A DNA stretch of 64,000 bases from Alphaproteobacteria bacterium (GCA_019245415.1 JAFARO010000007.1:62001-126000); one strand, 5' to 3'; positions 24,751 to 33,873 are shown, counted from the stretch's first letter. The notes: generated from the letters alone by a model not told the origin. Numbers and translations: made by a program.

Positions 24751-27195
24751 ATGATACGCGATTTTCCATACCCCTTTGCTTCGGCCCTCGCAATCGTAAG
24801 CGATGCGGATGGGTCCAGTAAGGCGCGGTATGAGGGTTATGTCGGCGACATCGTACGCAAGCACGGCCTGGATTTTGGGGACTCAACATGGCTCCGAACG
24901 TCTTGCGCGACGGCAGTCGAAGGAATGCCAATAGCCAGCGGTATGGGTTTTCTCTCGCACCATTTTGGAACTGGAAGCGATCTGGCCCTGCGGACCTTTG
25001 CACGCGTGCGGACGCTCTCTGAGTCGATTGCCGAGTACCACGTCGGAAACCTCGACCACTTTCATTCCTTCTCAAGTACAGGGCCGCGCGTTGCCATCCT
25101 TAGCCCCGAACAAATGACGGGGGGTGGAGGAGAATTCGAATTGTGGCCGTGTGAGAAAAAAGGATTCTGGCGTTGCGACGACGTTTACATTGATGCGGTT
25201 TGCGTCGTTGTTCGAGGCGATGCAGCAGTCGACCACGTTGTTATTAAAGATAGAGAGGCCCGCACCTTTGATTTTGCGCGCCAAGTCGGTGCTCCCTCAG
25301 GCAACGAGTCCGAACGAAGGCTAGTATTTGTCGCCTTCCAATCCGCTGACGCCAATTTCAGACATCCTCGCCTGGATGAAATTGAACTCGTGCGTGTTAG
25401 TTTCGGAGGCGCTGTCAGGGAGTCCCAAATCGCACGCGTACTCTTGATAAGTGGCTCGTCCGCGATTTTGTTCGATCGACTAAGATTTCTGTGCGATCGT
25501 TACGGCGTCGAAATGAGTCTGGTGACCGAACATTCAGGCTTGCACTACCGTTCGACAGGGATGGCATCGCGGCGGGATAATTTGCAGGACCAGCACATCG
25601 CGGAGAATCCGGCAGTCACGTCCGCACTCAACGGTACACGCCGGACAGAACGCGACGGGATCGTGCTCTCCACAGATGCCGACGATCCGGCATCCTATGC
25701 CCGCGTGCTTCCGGAATTGATAGAAGACTTCGAAGCGCGCTTTTTTGTACCAGTCGCCGCGAGGAGCACCTCGGGACTTGCCATTGGCCACGTCGTGCAG
25801 CCGATGGCGACTCGTGCGGGGGCGACCGTCTATCACGCCAACCGCGTGCTCCCCAATATCACGGATCAGGCCGATCCCCGCGCATTCGACGGCACCTTTA
25901 GTTGGCAGGACAATTTCGAAGATCGACTAGAAAAAGCCTTGAAACATTCGCTCGAAATTCCCGGACTCTATTGGCCGATTTACACGCATCTCGGCGCCAT
26001 ATCGGCGCCAGTTGCAGACAACGATTTACCGTCGCCCTACTTCGCGGGAGATGCACTTCGCCAACTGCAAGACCACACCTTCGACATTTCAGAAACCGTA
26101 GCGCCTGAGGCGCGCATTTGGACTGCGCGCGCGAGCTCACTTTACGATTACGCACTTATCCGAAAGTCCATTGTGGACCACGTGGTATGGACGGACCCCA
26201 ACACCGTTCGGATAGAGTCATGGCATGACGCAGTTCTGCTCAAAACGCTTCCACGATCTCCGGCGCAGCTCTATGGGCTGACCTTCTATGTAAAAGATCC
26301 CGCGGCGGCAAAGGTATTTCTCGACAACCAACCAATCCACGCGCTGGCGCGAAACCCCGCTGATGAAACGGGAGAGCCCTCGGTTACGATTTTGGAGTCT
26401 GAGATTCGGCATGCCGTCTTCGATGCGCTTGATCCAATGCAACGAGCCGGTGCGGGGGCCGCGCTGGAAGAAGGCGGCTGGCGTTTCAGTGCGGCGAAGA
26501 GGCCCACCCCTTCCTTCGGCCGGCTGACAGCTTCGAGCGGTAAGATCGCTTCGCTCGAGATTCCCATGTGCGGTTGGAGAGCGGAGGGCACACAGCTCCT
26601 TTCCTTCCTCGGTCGGCGCGGCAAAGGTGCAGACATGGGCATAACGCTTGAGACTGAAAGCGGTGGGCGGTTCTTTTTTGGCGATAGTGCGCTCTTAGAT
26701 GAAGTCGGCCCACTGAGCGCACACTACACCTTCGAATACGACAGGAGCACCAATTGGCGCACTATGGTAGCGCCGTTCCATTGTATGACCTGGGCCAAGG
26801 GAAGCGCACCAGGCGGGCCGATGCCGAGCCACCCGCTTTCGGCCATCAAGCTGATTTGCGCTGGAGGAGCGAGTGCCTTTGCCGATTTTGCTCAGCTAAG
26901 TTTGCTAAGGCCCCGCGCCACGGCTCTCAATCATCGCGAAGTTCAATCCTATTGCCTCGGCGGTCGAGTGATCGACTTCAGACCGGATCAGACCGTTCAG
27001 GCTCGGCTCAAAGGGAGAAGAAATACGATTGCCACCAATGTTGATCAGCGAGGATGGTTCTGTTTTCCCAACATGGTTCCTGGAATTTACACTGTGTGGA
27101 GCGAAGGGCAGAACGGCGCACTCCACGACCGACGCGGGGCCCAAATCGAGCTCATCAGCCATTGCATGACCTTGCAGTTGGGAAAAGGAACTTAA
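24751..27195 (+). CDS. Large glycan-locus protein with deacetylase-like N-terminus
   Basis: 814 residues, no signal peptide. It begins FPYPFASALAIVSDADGSS, which resembles the first strand and Asp motif of NodB-like polysaccharide deacetylase folds; HVGNLDHFHSF and YWPIYTHLGA could supply metal-binding histidines. The C-terminal 90 residues (GRVIDFRPDQTVQARLKGRR, GWFCFPNMVPGIYTVWSEG) look like a small beta-sandwich of the carboxypeptidase-regulatory type. The exact activity is not recognised. Glycosyltransferase, methyltransferase and sulfotransferase neighbours suggest a role in cell-surface glycan synthesis. Confidence 0.75.
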   Translation: MIRDFPYPFASALAIVSDADGSSKARYEGYVGDIVRKHGLDFGDSTWLRTSCATAVEGMPIASGMGFLSHHFGTGSDLALRTFARVRTLSESIAEYHVGNLDHFHSFSSTGPRVAILSPEQMTGGGGEFELWPCEKKGFWRCDDVYIDAVCVVVRGDAAVDHVVIKDREARTFDFARQVGAPSGNESERRLVFVAFQSADANFRHPRLDEIELVRVSFGGAVRESQIARVLLISGSSAILFDRLRFLCDRYGVEMSLVTEHSGLHYRSTGMASRRDNLQDQHIAENPAVTSALNGTRRTERDGIVLSTDADDPASYARVLPELIEDFEARFFVPVAARSTSGLAIGHVVQPMATRAGATVYHANRVLPNITDQADPRAFDGTFSWQDNFEDRLEKALKHSLEIPGLYWPIYTHLGAISAPVADNDLPSPYFAGDALRQLQDHTFDISETVAPEARIWTARASSLYDYALIRKSIVDHVVWTDPNTVRIESWHDAVLLKTLPRSPAQLYGLTFYVKDPAAAKVFLDNQPIHALARNPADETGEPSVTILESEIRHAVFDALDPMQRAGAGAALEEGGWRFSAAKRPTPSFGRLTASSGKIASLEIPMCGWRAEGTQLLSFLGRRGKGADMGITLETESGGRFFFGDSALLDEVGPLSAHYTFEYDRSTNWRTMVAPFHCMTWAKGSAPGGPMPSHPLSAIKLICAGGASAFADFAQLSLLRPRATALNHREVQSYCLGGRVIDFRPDQTVQARLKGRRNTIATNVDQRGWFCFPNMVPGIYTVWSEGQNGALHDRRGAQIELISHCMTLQLGKGT

Positions 27196-27201
27196 CTGCG
27201 A

Positions 27202-28068
27202 TCATCGCTTGATCGCGAGCAAGTTTATATTGACCGGATATCGTTTGGCGATCTCCGGGTGCCGGGCGAATTCTTCACGAAACGCTTGATCGTCTTCAAT
27301 ACGCAGTGCCAGTGCTCGCACATCGGCGAGTTCGCGCTCGAAGAGATTTTGTTCTTCCGTCCCTAGGGACCCGGGCCGCATTTGCGGCTCCGGCGGGTGC
27401 TCGCTTGAGAGCTTGAATCCGCATGCTTCCAACGCACTAAGGGTGCCCTGACGGGAGCAATAGGTAAGCCCATTGCTGTCGGCAACGTCCGCTTCCTTCA
27501 TGGTATCGAGCGCAAACCGCGTGAGATGGTCACCAAGTCCGCCCTTGCGATACCCCTCAAAGAAATTGGTCAGGGCGGTGCCAAGCCCGATGTATTGACC
27601 CAAGAACAGGGGGCCACCCGGTTTCAAAATGCGATGGACTTCTTTTAGGAAGTTCGCGCGTGGAAACAGATGCAGGCCGTTGTTGCACCAAACCGCGTCA
27701 AAGAATTCGTCCTCTGCCGGAATCTTGGTGACATCGGCAACCTTGAAATCCACATTAGGCAGCTCAAAATATTTGGCAAGCTTGCACGAGAGCTGAACGG
27801 CTCCGACGTTGCGCTCATAACCGCAAACCGTATCGTTGACCTCACCGAGGAAAAAGCTCCAGCGTCCATATCCTGAACCTACATCGGCCACCTTTCCGAA
27901 ATCGGTGAATCCCCACTTCTCCACTAAGCCTCGGTGATGTTGAGCGCCCGGTTTGAAGCCAGCGGTGATGAACGGATTTCCCCACGGATTGACGCCTCCG
28001 TTGAAGGCGACAAGGTCCATCGACGCTAAGTCTTTTATCTCATCGATGCGACCCCTGCGCTCGCTCAC
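27202..28068 (-). CDS. Class I SAM-dependent methyltransferase
   Basis: 288 residues with motif I VADVGSGYGRWSFFLGEV (about 60-77), an acidic loop (CGYERNVGAVQLS), motif II/III FKVADVTKIPAEDEFFDAVW and FLKEVHRILKPGGPLFLGQY. This is a standard small-molecule or sugar methyltransferase of the Methyltransf_11 type. Its stop lies 6 bp from that of the convergent 814-residue gene, and it starts 4 bp after the upstream methyltransferase-like gene. Confidence 0.9.
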   Translation of the reverse strand: MSERRGRIDEIKDLASMDLVAFNGGVNPWGNPFITAGFKPGAQHHRGLVEKWGFTDFGKVADVGSGYGRWSFFLGEVNDTVCGYERNVGAVQLSCKLAKYFELPNVDFKVADVTKIPAEDEFFDAVWCNNGLHLFPRANFLKEVHRILKPGGPLFLGQYIGLGTALTNFFEGYRKGGLGDHLTRFALDTMKEADVADSNGLTYCSRQGTLSALEACGFKLSSEHPPEPQMRPGSLGTEEQNLFERELADVRALALRIEDDQAFREEFARHPEIAKRYPVNINLLAIKR

Positions 28069-28072
28069 CTAG

Positions 28073-28879
28073 TCAGCCCAGCGCGTCAAATTTGGTGATC
28101 TTGATCTGCTTGCTTTTTTCGAAGGACCATTCGGCAATGGACGCCAAATACGACCAGCTCTCGGGCGTAAGCTTGCCGTCCGCGAGAGTCATAAAGAGAA
28201 ATCCATTCTCGGTGAGCACGTCGGCCTTCAGGCTCTTGAGAAATACCCGCCAGTGATCGGCAGTCCAAGGCTTCAATTTTTCATCGACATTGAACGCTGC
28301 CAGAAACGCTGTGACGAGATCGTATCGTCCGCCGAGACCCTCAAGCGGCGCGTTGGGCTTTATCCAGTGCCCAATCCTTTTCACCTGATACAGGGTGCAA
28401 AGCGCCTCGTAGAGGTGCTCCGACCCTGCAAAGGTTCCAATCCGAGGCGGGAGCTCGGTGCCAGTGACATCGTGACCGTAAAAGCGAGCGACGAACGGAA
28501 AGTGGCCAGGACCCGTACCGAAATCGAGAATGCGCATCGGCGGCGCTTTATCGAGGTTCAAGAACCACGCCAACCTCAGCTTGCTCTCGAACCAAAGGAT
28601 CGGGTCGAGATACTTCACGACGTCCGAATCGCGTTCCACGATTTGGGGGTCGAGATAGTGCAGCTGAATGCGGCGATATTGGTCGGGATCGATTTCCGAA
28701 AGCAGGTACGAGAAGAAACGGCGCAGCTCCTTGCTTTGGTAATCGTCGCCCTTGGCCTGGGCGATGCGCGCTTCGACGACTTCTCGGAAATCGCCGTAAA
28801 TAATGGGCAGGTGCTCGGCCCGTACTTTGCGTAGCGGAACCTCGGCAACGCCGATTCGGTTGAAAGCACTTATGGTCAT
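28073..28879 (-). CDS. SAM-dependent methyltransferase-like protein (paralogue A)
   Basis: 268 residues from ATG 28879; an in-frame ATG six codons earlier is possible. Motif I is MRILDFGTGPGHFPFVARFY, followed by GHDVTGTELPP. The overall plan (YLDPILWFESKLRLAWFLNL before motif I, WTADHWRVFLKSL after) is shared with the protein at 28962-29798, so the two are paralogues placed back to back. Substrate unknown; probably glycan tailoring. Confidence 0.85.
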   Translation of the reverse strand: MTISAFNRIGVAEVPLRKVRAEHLPIIYGDFREVVEARIAQAKGDDYQSKELRRFFSYLLSEIDPDQYRRIQLHYLDPQIVERDSDVVKYLDPILWFESKLRLAWFLNLDKAPPMRILDFGTGPGHFPFVARFYGHDVTGTELPPRIGTFAGSEHLYEALCTLYQVKRIGHWIKPNAPLEGLGGRYDLVTAFLAAFNVDEKLKPWTADHWRVFLKSLKADVLTENGFLFMTLADGKLTPESWSYLASIAEWSFEKSKQIKITKFDALG

Positions 28880-28961
28880 TCGACCGCCAGCCGCCACAAA
28901 AACAATTGCGCCATCAGGCGGTTAATGAGAAAAAACCCCTTGGTTGTCAAGGTAACCGAGC

Positions 28962-29798
28962 ATGTCAGAGACGGACATGGGGAGCGGGATCGCCGGCCCG
29001 GAGGAAATTGCGACCTTTCCTGCGCTGGCGCAGCACGCCACGCGCATGGTTCTTCCTTTGAGCCGAATGATCGATGACTTTGTCGCGGAAAGCGGACTTC
29101 CGGACAAGCATCCACTTGCCAAATTCCTCAACCACGTGAAGTCGCACTTCTCAGACGAACAGTATGCCAAGATTCAGCGTACGCACTTGTCGCGCGAGAA
29201 CCTGGAACGCATGCGGCGCAAAGGCCATAAATCCCTCGAACACAAATATCTGGACTTCCCCTACTGGATGCGGAGCAAATTCAAAAGAGGTCAGGATCTC
29301 CAGCTTCGCAGTCATGCCGGACAGCCCATCATCGACATCGGCGCAGGTCCGGGACATTTCGGCTTGGTGGCGAATTACTTCGGTTGCGACTATTGGGGCC
29401 TGGAAATGCCGCTTCAACCCTGGAGCGGAACCCCTCGGCATGTGTTCGACGACCTCACGGAATTCTTCCAGATCAATCGGATCATCCACGAAATCCACGC
29501 CGAACAAAAAATTGAGTCGAAACGACGCTATCGAATATTGACTTGCCTCATGGGAAATTTTTGTGCCGTTCCAACACCGGAAGGTAAGACGAGACCGTGG
29601 ACCTGGAACGAATGGTCATTCTTCCTGGAAAACCTGATCTCCGACATCTTGCTTCCGGAACACGTCATGTATTTCAACATCAACCGGGAACACCTCTCCA
29701 AAGAGGCGAAGGAAAAAATCCGCCAGATTGCGTCGACCTATGATGAAGAGCGGAGTTTCTTTTCTCTGAAGAATCTGGAGCTCGCGCAGATCAGGTAG
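28962..29798 (+). CDS. SAM-dependent methyltransferase-like protein (paralogue B)
   Basis: 278 residues with motif I IIDIGAGPGHFGLVANYFG and CDYWGLEMPLQ, matching paralogue A in length and order of motifs (KYLDFPYWMRSKFKRG before, WTWNEWSFFLENLISDILLP after). It is divergent from paralogue A (82 bp apart) and convergent with the sulfotransferase gene, whose stop is 3 bp away. Substrate unknown. Confidence 0.85.
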   Translation: MSETDMGSGIAGPEEIATFPALAQHATRMVLPLSRMIDDFVAESGLPDKHPLAKFLNHVKSHFSDEQYAKIQRTHLSRENLERMRRKGHKSLEHKYLDFPYWMRSKFKRGQDLQLRSHAGQPIIDIGAGPGHFGLVANYFGCDYWGLEMPLQPWSGTPRHVFDDLTEFFQINRIIHEIHAEQKIESKRRYRILTCLMGNFCAVPTPEGKTRPWTWNEWSFFLENLISDILLPEHVMYFNINREHLSKEAKEKIRQIASTYDEERSFFSLKNLELAQIR

Positions 29799-29801
29799 AG
29801 A

Positions 29802-30998
29802 TCATCCCTTCATCGTCCGCTCATGCGCGGTTTGGAGTAGGCTGAACACCCGCTTCACCTCCGCGCTCTTTTGTATGAGGTGCCGATGGCTATCCGGCAA
29901 CGGGGGCGGCTCCAGTGGAGTGATGTCCGGGGCGTAATCGGCAGTCTTGAGACGGCGTACCGCCCTATCGTTGCCTCCGATGGCGTGCCCCGGTTTGGCA
30001 AACTTGAGCACTTGCTCGTCAAAAGGAAGGGATAGCGCCTCGCATGCTGCGCGCAGCACCCGCACAGGCGCACGGGTGAATTCCTCGAACGAGACCGCTA
30101 CCATCTTGCCTTGCGGGCTGAAGCTTTCTAGGAACATCGCGTAGTTCTGGCACCATGTCCCGATGTAGCGCTCACATTCTGCGAGATAATACGCTTCGTC
30201 GTGGCCGGGCTTGCGCTTCTGAAGCTCCGACCACCAGGCTTGCGGTAGGCTCTTGAAAAGGAGCAGCGCATCGAACCGCAGCAACGGGTCGTTATCCAGA
30301 ATCTTGGCGGGGTTCTTGTCGCCGGCAACAAGTGTCTGCGCGCCCAACCGTTCCGCAATTCGAAAATACCAGTTCGTCCGATCGGCGGCGAGTCCGCGGC
30401 GAAATTCGGCCGTCAGTGCCGTACAATTCTTTCCGCAAACGCTGCACTTGACCATATCGGCTGCGAAGTCGCGGCTGAAATCGAGCACGTCATACCCCGC
30501 CCCTGGAACCTTGCCCTTGACGAGCCAGTGGGATTCGCCAACGCTCGCGACACCGGGTAGCGATCCGAGAAGACGATCAAACAGCGTACTGCCGCAATAA
30601 GATACGCCGCAGATAACTACGTTATGCGTGCCCTCCTTCGGTGCGGTGGTCGGCGGGTTGTCGAGAACAGCGCGAAGATTTTCAGCGAAAGCCGCATCTG
30701 GTGCGAGGTCCGCTGCCACCCGATCAACAGAGCCGCCTCCCTGTCGCATTGACTGGGCAACGCGGTACGCGGCCTCGAAATCCTTTCGACTAGCGGCGTG
30801 GAGTGCCTGCCAGTGAGGGAGTGCTTCCTCGCGCCGATCCAGCTCATCGAACATGCGCGCAAGCCCGCGCCGCGCGAAGCTGTGGCCCGGCTGTGCGGCA
30901 ACCATGGCATTGCCAATGCGTTCGGCTGCGGCAAAGTCGCGCGTCATGCGCGCCTGCATGAACGACTGAGTAGGTGACACGCGGTTGGGTGAATTCAT
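29802..30998 (-). CDS. TPR-sulfotransferase-like protein
   Basis: 398 residues. The N-terminus (1-110) is a short TPR-type helical region (AERIGNAMVAAQPGHSFARR). The sulfotransferase core begins VVICGVSYCGSTLFDRLLGS, the 5'-phosphosulfate loop that binds PAPS, and continues with GDKNPAKILDND and QKMVAVSFEEF-like segments. A CSVCGKNC motif (about 186-193) may bind zinc. Predicted to transfer sulfate to a carbohydrate in the glycan locus. A separate ATP sulfurylase/PAPS pathway is not in the window. Confidence 0.87.
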   Translation of the reverse strand: MNSPNRVSPTQSFMQARMTRDFAAAERIGNAMVAAQPGHSFARRGLARMFDELDRREEALPHWQALHAASRKDFEAAYRVAQSMRQGGGSVDRVAADLAPDAAFAENLRAVLDNPPTTAPKEGTHNVVICGVSYCGSTLFDRLLGSLPGVASVGESHWLVKGKVPGAGYDVLDFSRDFAADMVKCSVCGKNCTALTAEFRRGLAADRTNWYFRIAERLGAQTLVAGDKNPAKILDNDPLLRFDALLLFKSLPQAWWSELQKRKPGHDEAYYLAECERYIGTWCQNYAMFLESFSPQGKMVAVSFEEFTRAPVRVLRAACEALSLPFDEQVLKFAKPGHAIGGNDRAVRRLKTADYAPDITPLEPPPLPDSHRHLIQKSAEVKRVFSLLQTAHERTMKG

Positions 30999-31043
30999 GA
31001 AATGTGCCGCCGTACGAAAAGAATTTCGTTTACAAAGAACGTG

Positions 31044-31403
31044 CTAGTTCGCAACCTCGCTCACTGCCAGGGCAGCATCCAATTCTGCCACGAACGCCGG
31101 ATTGTGCTTAACGTATTCACGTACTTGCTCGACCGCTACATGCGCCTCCCTGAGGAAATCCCTGCGAACGACCGGAGTTAATGTATCCCATCCAAAATCG
31201 GGCGGGTGACGCAATTTGCACATTGCTCGTGCAATATCTTCGATCAGACCCATCGCCGGCAACCCTCGCGCAATTCCTCCAAAAAGAATAGCACTCGACG
31301 AGATTTGCTCAAATACAATTGCGCCCGGGTGAAGTACCTTTTGCAGAGTTGTTGTCAACCCAACCACCCGCAATGGTGCTACCTTCCCACCAGGTTGAGG
31401 CAT
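31044..31403 (-). CDS. Hypothetical 119-residue protein
   Basis: The ATG at 31403 is seven bases from the GTG start of the divergent 31410 gene. The sequence has a weakly hydrophobic middle (SSSAILFGGIARGLPAMGLI) and an acidic helical C-terminus. No family recognised. The tight head-to-head arrangement leaves no room for separate promoters, so either this start or the neighbour's may be wrong. Confidence 0.45.
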   Translation of the reverse strand: MPQPGGKVAPLRVVGLTTTLQKVLHPGAIVFEQISSSAILFGGIARGLPAMGLIEDIARAMCKLRHPPDFGWDTLTPVVRRDFLREAHVAVEQVREYVKHNPAFVAELDAALAVSEVAN

Positions 31404-31409
31404 GGCGCT

Positions 31410-32090
31410 GTGTCCGAAGAACTAGATCAGAAAATTGAGGCAGTCGTGTCTCGGCTGAACGAAGTCTCAGATCGCATCGCCGCGCGGTTCACAACGGAAT
31501 TCAGCCGGATGAAGACCGAAGGTTCGCCCGAATTATTTGACCCTCGGTGGGGATTTGTGGACAAGACAGGTGCCGTGACGTTCGAGGTGGCCCCGATAAA
31601 ATACGCCGTTCATGGCAGGCGACACCTCAAACTCAAATTGCGCTACCTCCCCCTCTTTTCGGATTTGAAATCCGCTTACGACATTGGCGTGGGGTCCGGG
31701 CAGATGTTCATGCTTCTGCGCGACGCGTTGGGAATTCGCACAAGGGGCTTGGATGCCGAAAACGTCAAGGGAGCGTACCTGTACCGCGAGTTTCGCCGGG
31801 AGCTTGGAATTGATGACGCAGTGGACCTATTCGAAATTCGGCTCGGATCGGCAATACCAATTCCGCAAGGAGTAGATGCAGTTCTTGCCCTGTGGCCCAC
31901 GTTCGACCGCGGCTGGGGTCCTTCCGACCATGATTGGTTCGTGAATCTCTGCCGCTCAAGAGGTGCAAAGCGCCTCGTCTGGAGATTCAATATGGGGGCG
32001 GTGGTGCCTGAAACACTTTCATTCTACGAGCAAGCTGGAGCCGAATACCCTTGGCCGCAGGATCGCGGTTTTCTGTTTCTCACGCTGTGA
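31410..32090 (+). CDS. SAM-methyltransferase-like protein (Rossmann fold)
   Basis: 226 residues from GTG 31410 (preceded by AGGTTGAGG). A glycine-rich nucleotide loop SAYDIGVGSGQMFMLLRDAL and GIRTRGLDAEN form motif I and II of a class I methyltransferase; VDAVLALWPTFDRGWGPSDH follows. The frame is open upstream to 31206, but that part reads antisense to the 31044 gene. Together with three others it makes four methyltransferase-like proteins in this locus. Confidence 0.75.
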   Translation: MSEELDQKIEAVVSRLNEVSDRIAARFTTEFSRMKTEGSPELFDPRWGFVDKTGAVTFEVAPIKYAVHGRRHLKLKLRYLPLFSDLKSAYDIGVGSGQMFMLLRDALGIRTRGLDAENVKGAYLYREFRRELGIDDAVDLFEIRLGSAIPIPQGVDAVLALWPTFDRGWGPSDHDWFVNLCRSRGAKRLVWRFNMGAVVPETLSFYEQAGAEYPWPQDRGFLFLTL

Positions 32091-32187
32091 TCTCTGGACG
32101 CCGGTTTGACTTGCGGTTTGTTCTTGAACGCCGCTGGTCGAAAAGAAGTCCGTTCCTCCGAAAGACCATCTTTCCTAGATTCGCAAC

Positions 32188-32457
32188 ATGGTCTGGTACA
32201 TGCAACAACCTTGGCGTATGAAGGCGGGTCACAGAAAAATAGTCGTACCAAGGAATCTCGTGGTGCCAATCCCATTCGATGAGGACTTAACGACAGGCGA
32301 ACTCACTGCCACGGAGTTTGCGCAGTTTGCGAAGGGTCGTCTTGAAGAACTCCAGCAGCGCGCGGAGGCATCCGGTCGGACCAAACTCGCAACACTTCTT
32401 GCCAACGCGTCTGCTGAAGCAAAGCGCATCGTCGATGAGTCGCAATTGAAATTTTGA
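32188..32457 (+). CDS. Hypothetical 89-residue protein
   Basis: ATG start (MVWYMQQPWRMKAGHRKIVV). A short beta segment (VVPRNLVVPIPFDEDLTTGE) is followed by a long helix (AEFAQFAKGRLEELQQRAEA-like). No signal peptide, no family recognised. Codon use is plausible for an island gene. It may be a small regulatory or structural protein. Confidence 0.5.
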   Translation: MVWYMQQPWRMKAGHRKIVVPRNLVVPIPFDEDLTTGELTATEFAQFAKGRLEELQQRAEASGRTKLATLLANASAEAKRIVDESQLKF

Positions 32458-32488
32458 AGCTTTAGCGGCGCTTTATCAGGCTCAAAGG

Positions 32489-32719
32489 TTGTTTATGAGG
32501 GAAGCCGCAATGCAGTCGCTTGGCTTTCCTGAGGTAACGCAAGTCGAAGGTGAGATCGCAGCGCTGAAAGCGGCGCGCGTTCAGAAGCTGGAACTATGCG
32601 GCATGGAACTCGCACCTCTCTCGCAGGAAATCCCGCTGGCACGTGCAAGTCAATTGCCAGCACTCACTCGCACCCGGGACGAACTCAACGTCGCCCAGTT
32701 GGAAATGAGGGCGCTTTGA
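32489..32719 (+). CDS. Possible small coding region
   Basis: An open frame of up to 76 residues, or 69 from the ATG at 32510 (MQSLGFPEVTQVEGEIAALK). It is predicted helical and charged, compatible with a coiled coil. No family recognised and no strong ribosome site. Kept only because it lies between genes on the same strand and does not shadow another frame. Confidence 0.3.
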   Translation: MFMREAAMQSLGFPEVTQVEGEIAALKAARVQKLELCGMELAPLSQEIPLARASQLPALTRTRDELNVAQLEMRAL

Positions 32720-32741
32720 GCCCGGCATGAAAAAGGCTCAT

Positions 32742-32912
32742 TCAACCCAATCTTTTGCACTCATCGCAACGCGGACGGTTTCCGGCACCGTCTTTTCGGT
32801 GCTGGGATTTGATCTCCTTGCCGTATTTGCAGTCGTTGTGGTCGTGATACACGTTTCGATGTGACGGGGGATATTCCTGAGAATCGGTGTGGTAGGCGGG
32901 CACCTTTGCCAT
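32742..32912 (-). CDS. 56-residue conserved small protein (missed by length filters)
   Basis: The frame reads MAKVPAYHTDSQEYPPSHRN, continues with VYHDHNDCKYGKEI, and ends RPRCDECKRLG. This is very close to a short family that I recall from Rhizobiales genomes (MAKIPAYH...PPSHRNVYHDHDDC...C..C). Three Cys and several His suggest metal binding. A different minus-strand frame overlapping it (32761-33096) is not supported. Function unknown. Confidence 0.72.
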   Translation of the reverse strand: MAKVPAYHTDSQEYPPSHRNVYHDHNDCKYGKEIKSQHRKDGAGNRPRCDECKRLG

Positions 32913-32997
32913 GTCGGCTCACTCCAAATGGACGGGTGGTGTAGACTGATTCGCTCAACCAGAGCGAGTCCAATAATCGAGACCTTGGAGCGAAGAC

Positions 32998-33278
32998 ATG
33001 AAATTGCTCGCCCCTATTGCTTTGTTTCTGTTGACGGTCAGCGCCCCGGCTCAAGTGGTGCTCAGGAGGCTCTTTCGGATGCTCAAATTCGAACACAGAT
33101 CATCGAACAATATATCGCGAGCTATCCCGGCACTTGCCCCTGTCCCTACAGCCATGCGCGGAACGGGTCGCGGTGCGGACGCCGCAGCGCATATTTTCGT
33201 CCAGGCGGATATGCTCCGATTTGCTACGCGAGTGACATCACAAGAGAAATGGTCGCTCGATATCGCCACGAACACTGA
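32998..33278 (+). pseudogene. Small secreted Cys-rich protein, copy 2 (frameshifted)
   Basis: A signal peptide is encoded in one frame (MKLLAPIALFLLTVSAPAQ from 32998) and the mature domain in another (ALSDAQIRTQIIEQYIASYP, then GTCPCPYSHARNG, CGRRSAYFRPGG, APICY, stop at 33278). The mature part clearly matches copy 1 at 21932-22198. A one-base insertion or loss near 33040-33065 explains the break. Either the gene is dead or the sequence has an error there. Confidence 0.78.
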
Positions 33279-33387
33279 ATAGCAGAACGTGAATGCAGCA
33301 GGAGCGCTCGGGCCTCCATTCGTTATGTCCTATGATCCTCGATTGAAAGCGTGTACAATCCGCCCACGGAGCGATTTGGAGCAACCA

Positions 33388-33807
33388 ATGCGTCAACAGA
33401 TTTTTCTTGCTGATCTTCCGTTTCTCCTTCCAGGAGATGTGCTTTCTACATTTGCAAACGGAGTCGAGCATTTCGGTCTCTTGACGGACCGGCATTTGTG
33501 CGGGTGGCCCCCAAGCATAGTCTCGGCGTCAAAGACATTGGGTTACGTGGCAGAAGAACTGCCGCTCCAGTTCGCTCCAAGCGGACAGCTTTTTGCGCAC
33601 GGATACTGGAGCCGACAGCACCGTGGATTGACGGTGTGCATCGCTCGATCCAAGTTGGGCCAGCCCTATCGTCTATTTGAACTCAATTGTGAGCACTTCG
33701 TGCGCATATGCCAAGGCCTTCCCGCGCAAAGCCCACAACTGGCTGGCGCGTTTGGAGTTCTGGTCGCTGCAGGTGTTTTGTACGGGCTATCGAAGATAGC
33801 CGCCTAG
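33388..33807 (+). CDS. LRAT/NlpC-P60-like protein
   Basis: 139 residues from ATG 33388, preceded by TTGGAGCAACCA; the frame is open from GTG 33289 but the extra part is not domain-like. It has FLLPGDVLSTFANGVEHFGL with a likely catalytic His, and FELNCEHFVRICQG with the catalytic Cys of LRAT-type (permuted papain-like) enzymes. The C-terminus is hydrophobic (AGAFGVLVAAGVLYGLSKIA), a possible membrane anchor. Such proteins are acyltransferases or lipases acting on lipids. It is convergent with the TIR gene 66 bp away. Confidence 0.82.
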   Translation: MRQQIFLADLPFLLPGDVLSTFANGVEHFGLLTDRHLCGWPPSIVSASKTLGYVAEELPLQFAPSGQLFAHGYWSRQHRGLTVCIARSKLGQPYRLFELNCEHFVRICQGLPAQSPQLAGAFGVLVAAGVLYGLSKIAA

Positions 33808-33873
33808 AAGGATAGATGTGCGGCTTCTGTAGGAAGAGCGACGCGCTTCGAGCAGAAAGCCGCAAATATTCTT

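Noticed and set aside
32761..33096. 111-codon minus-strand frame
   Set aside because: The supported gene here is the 56-residue protein in a different minus-strand frame; this frame has no ribosome site or similarity.
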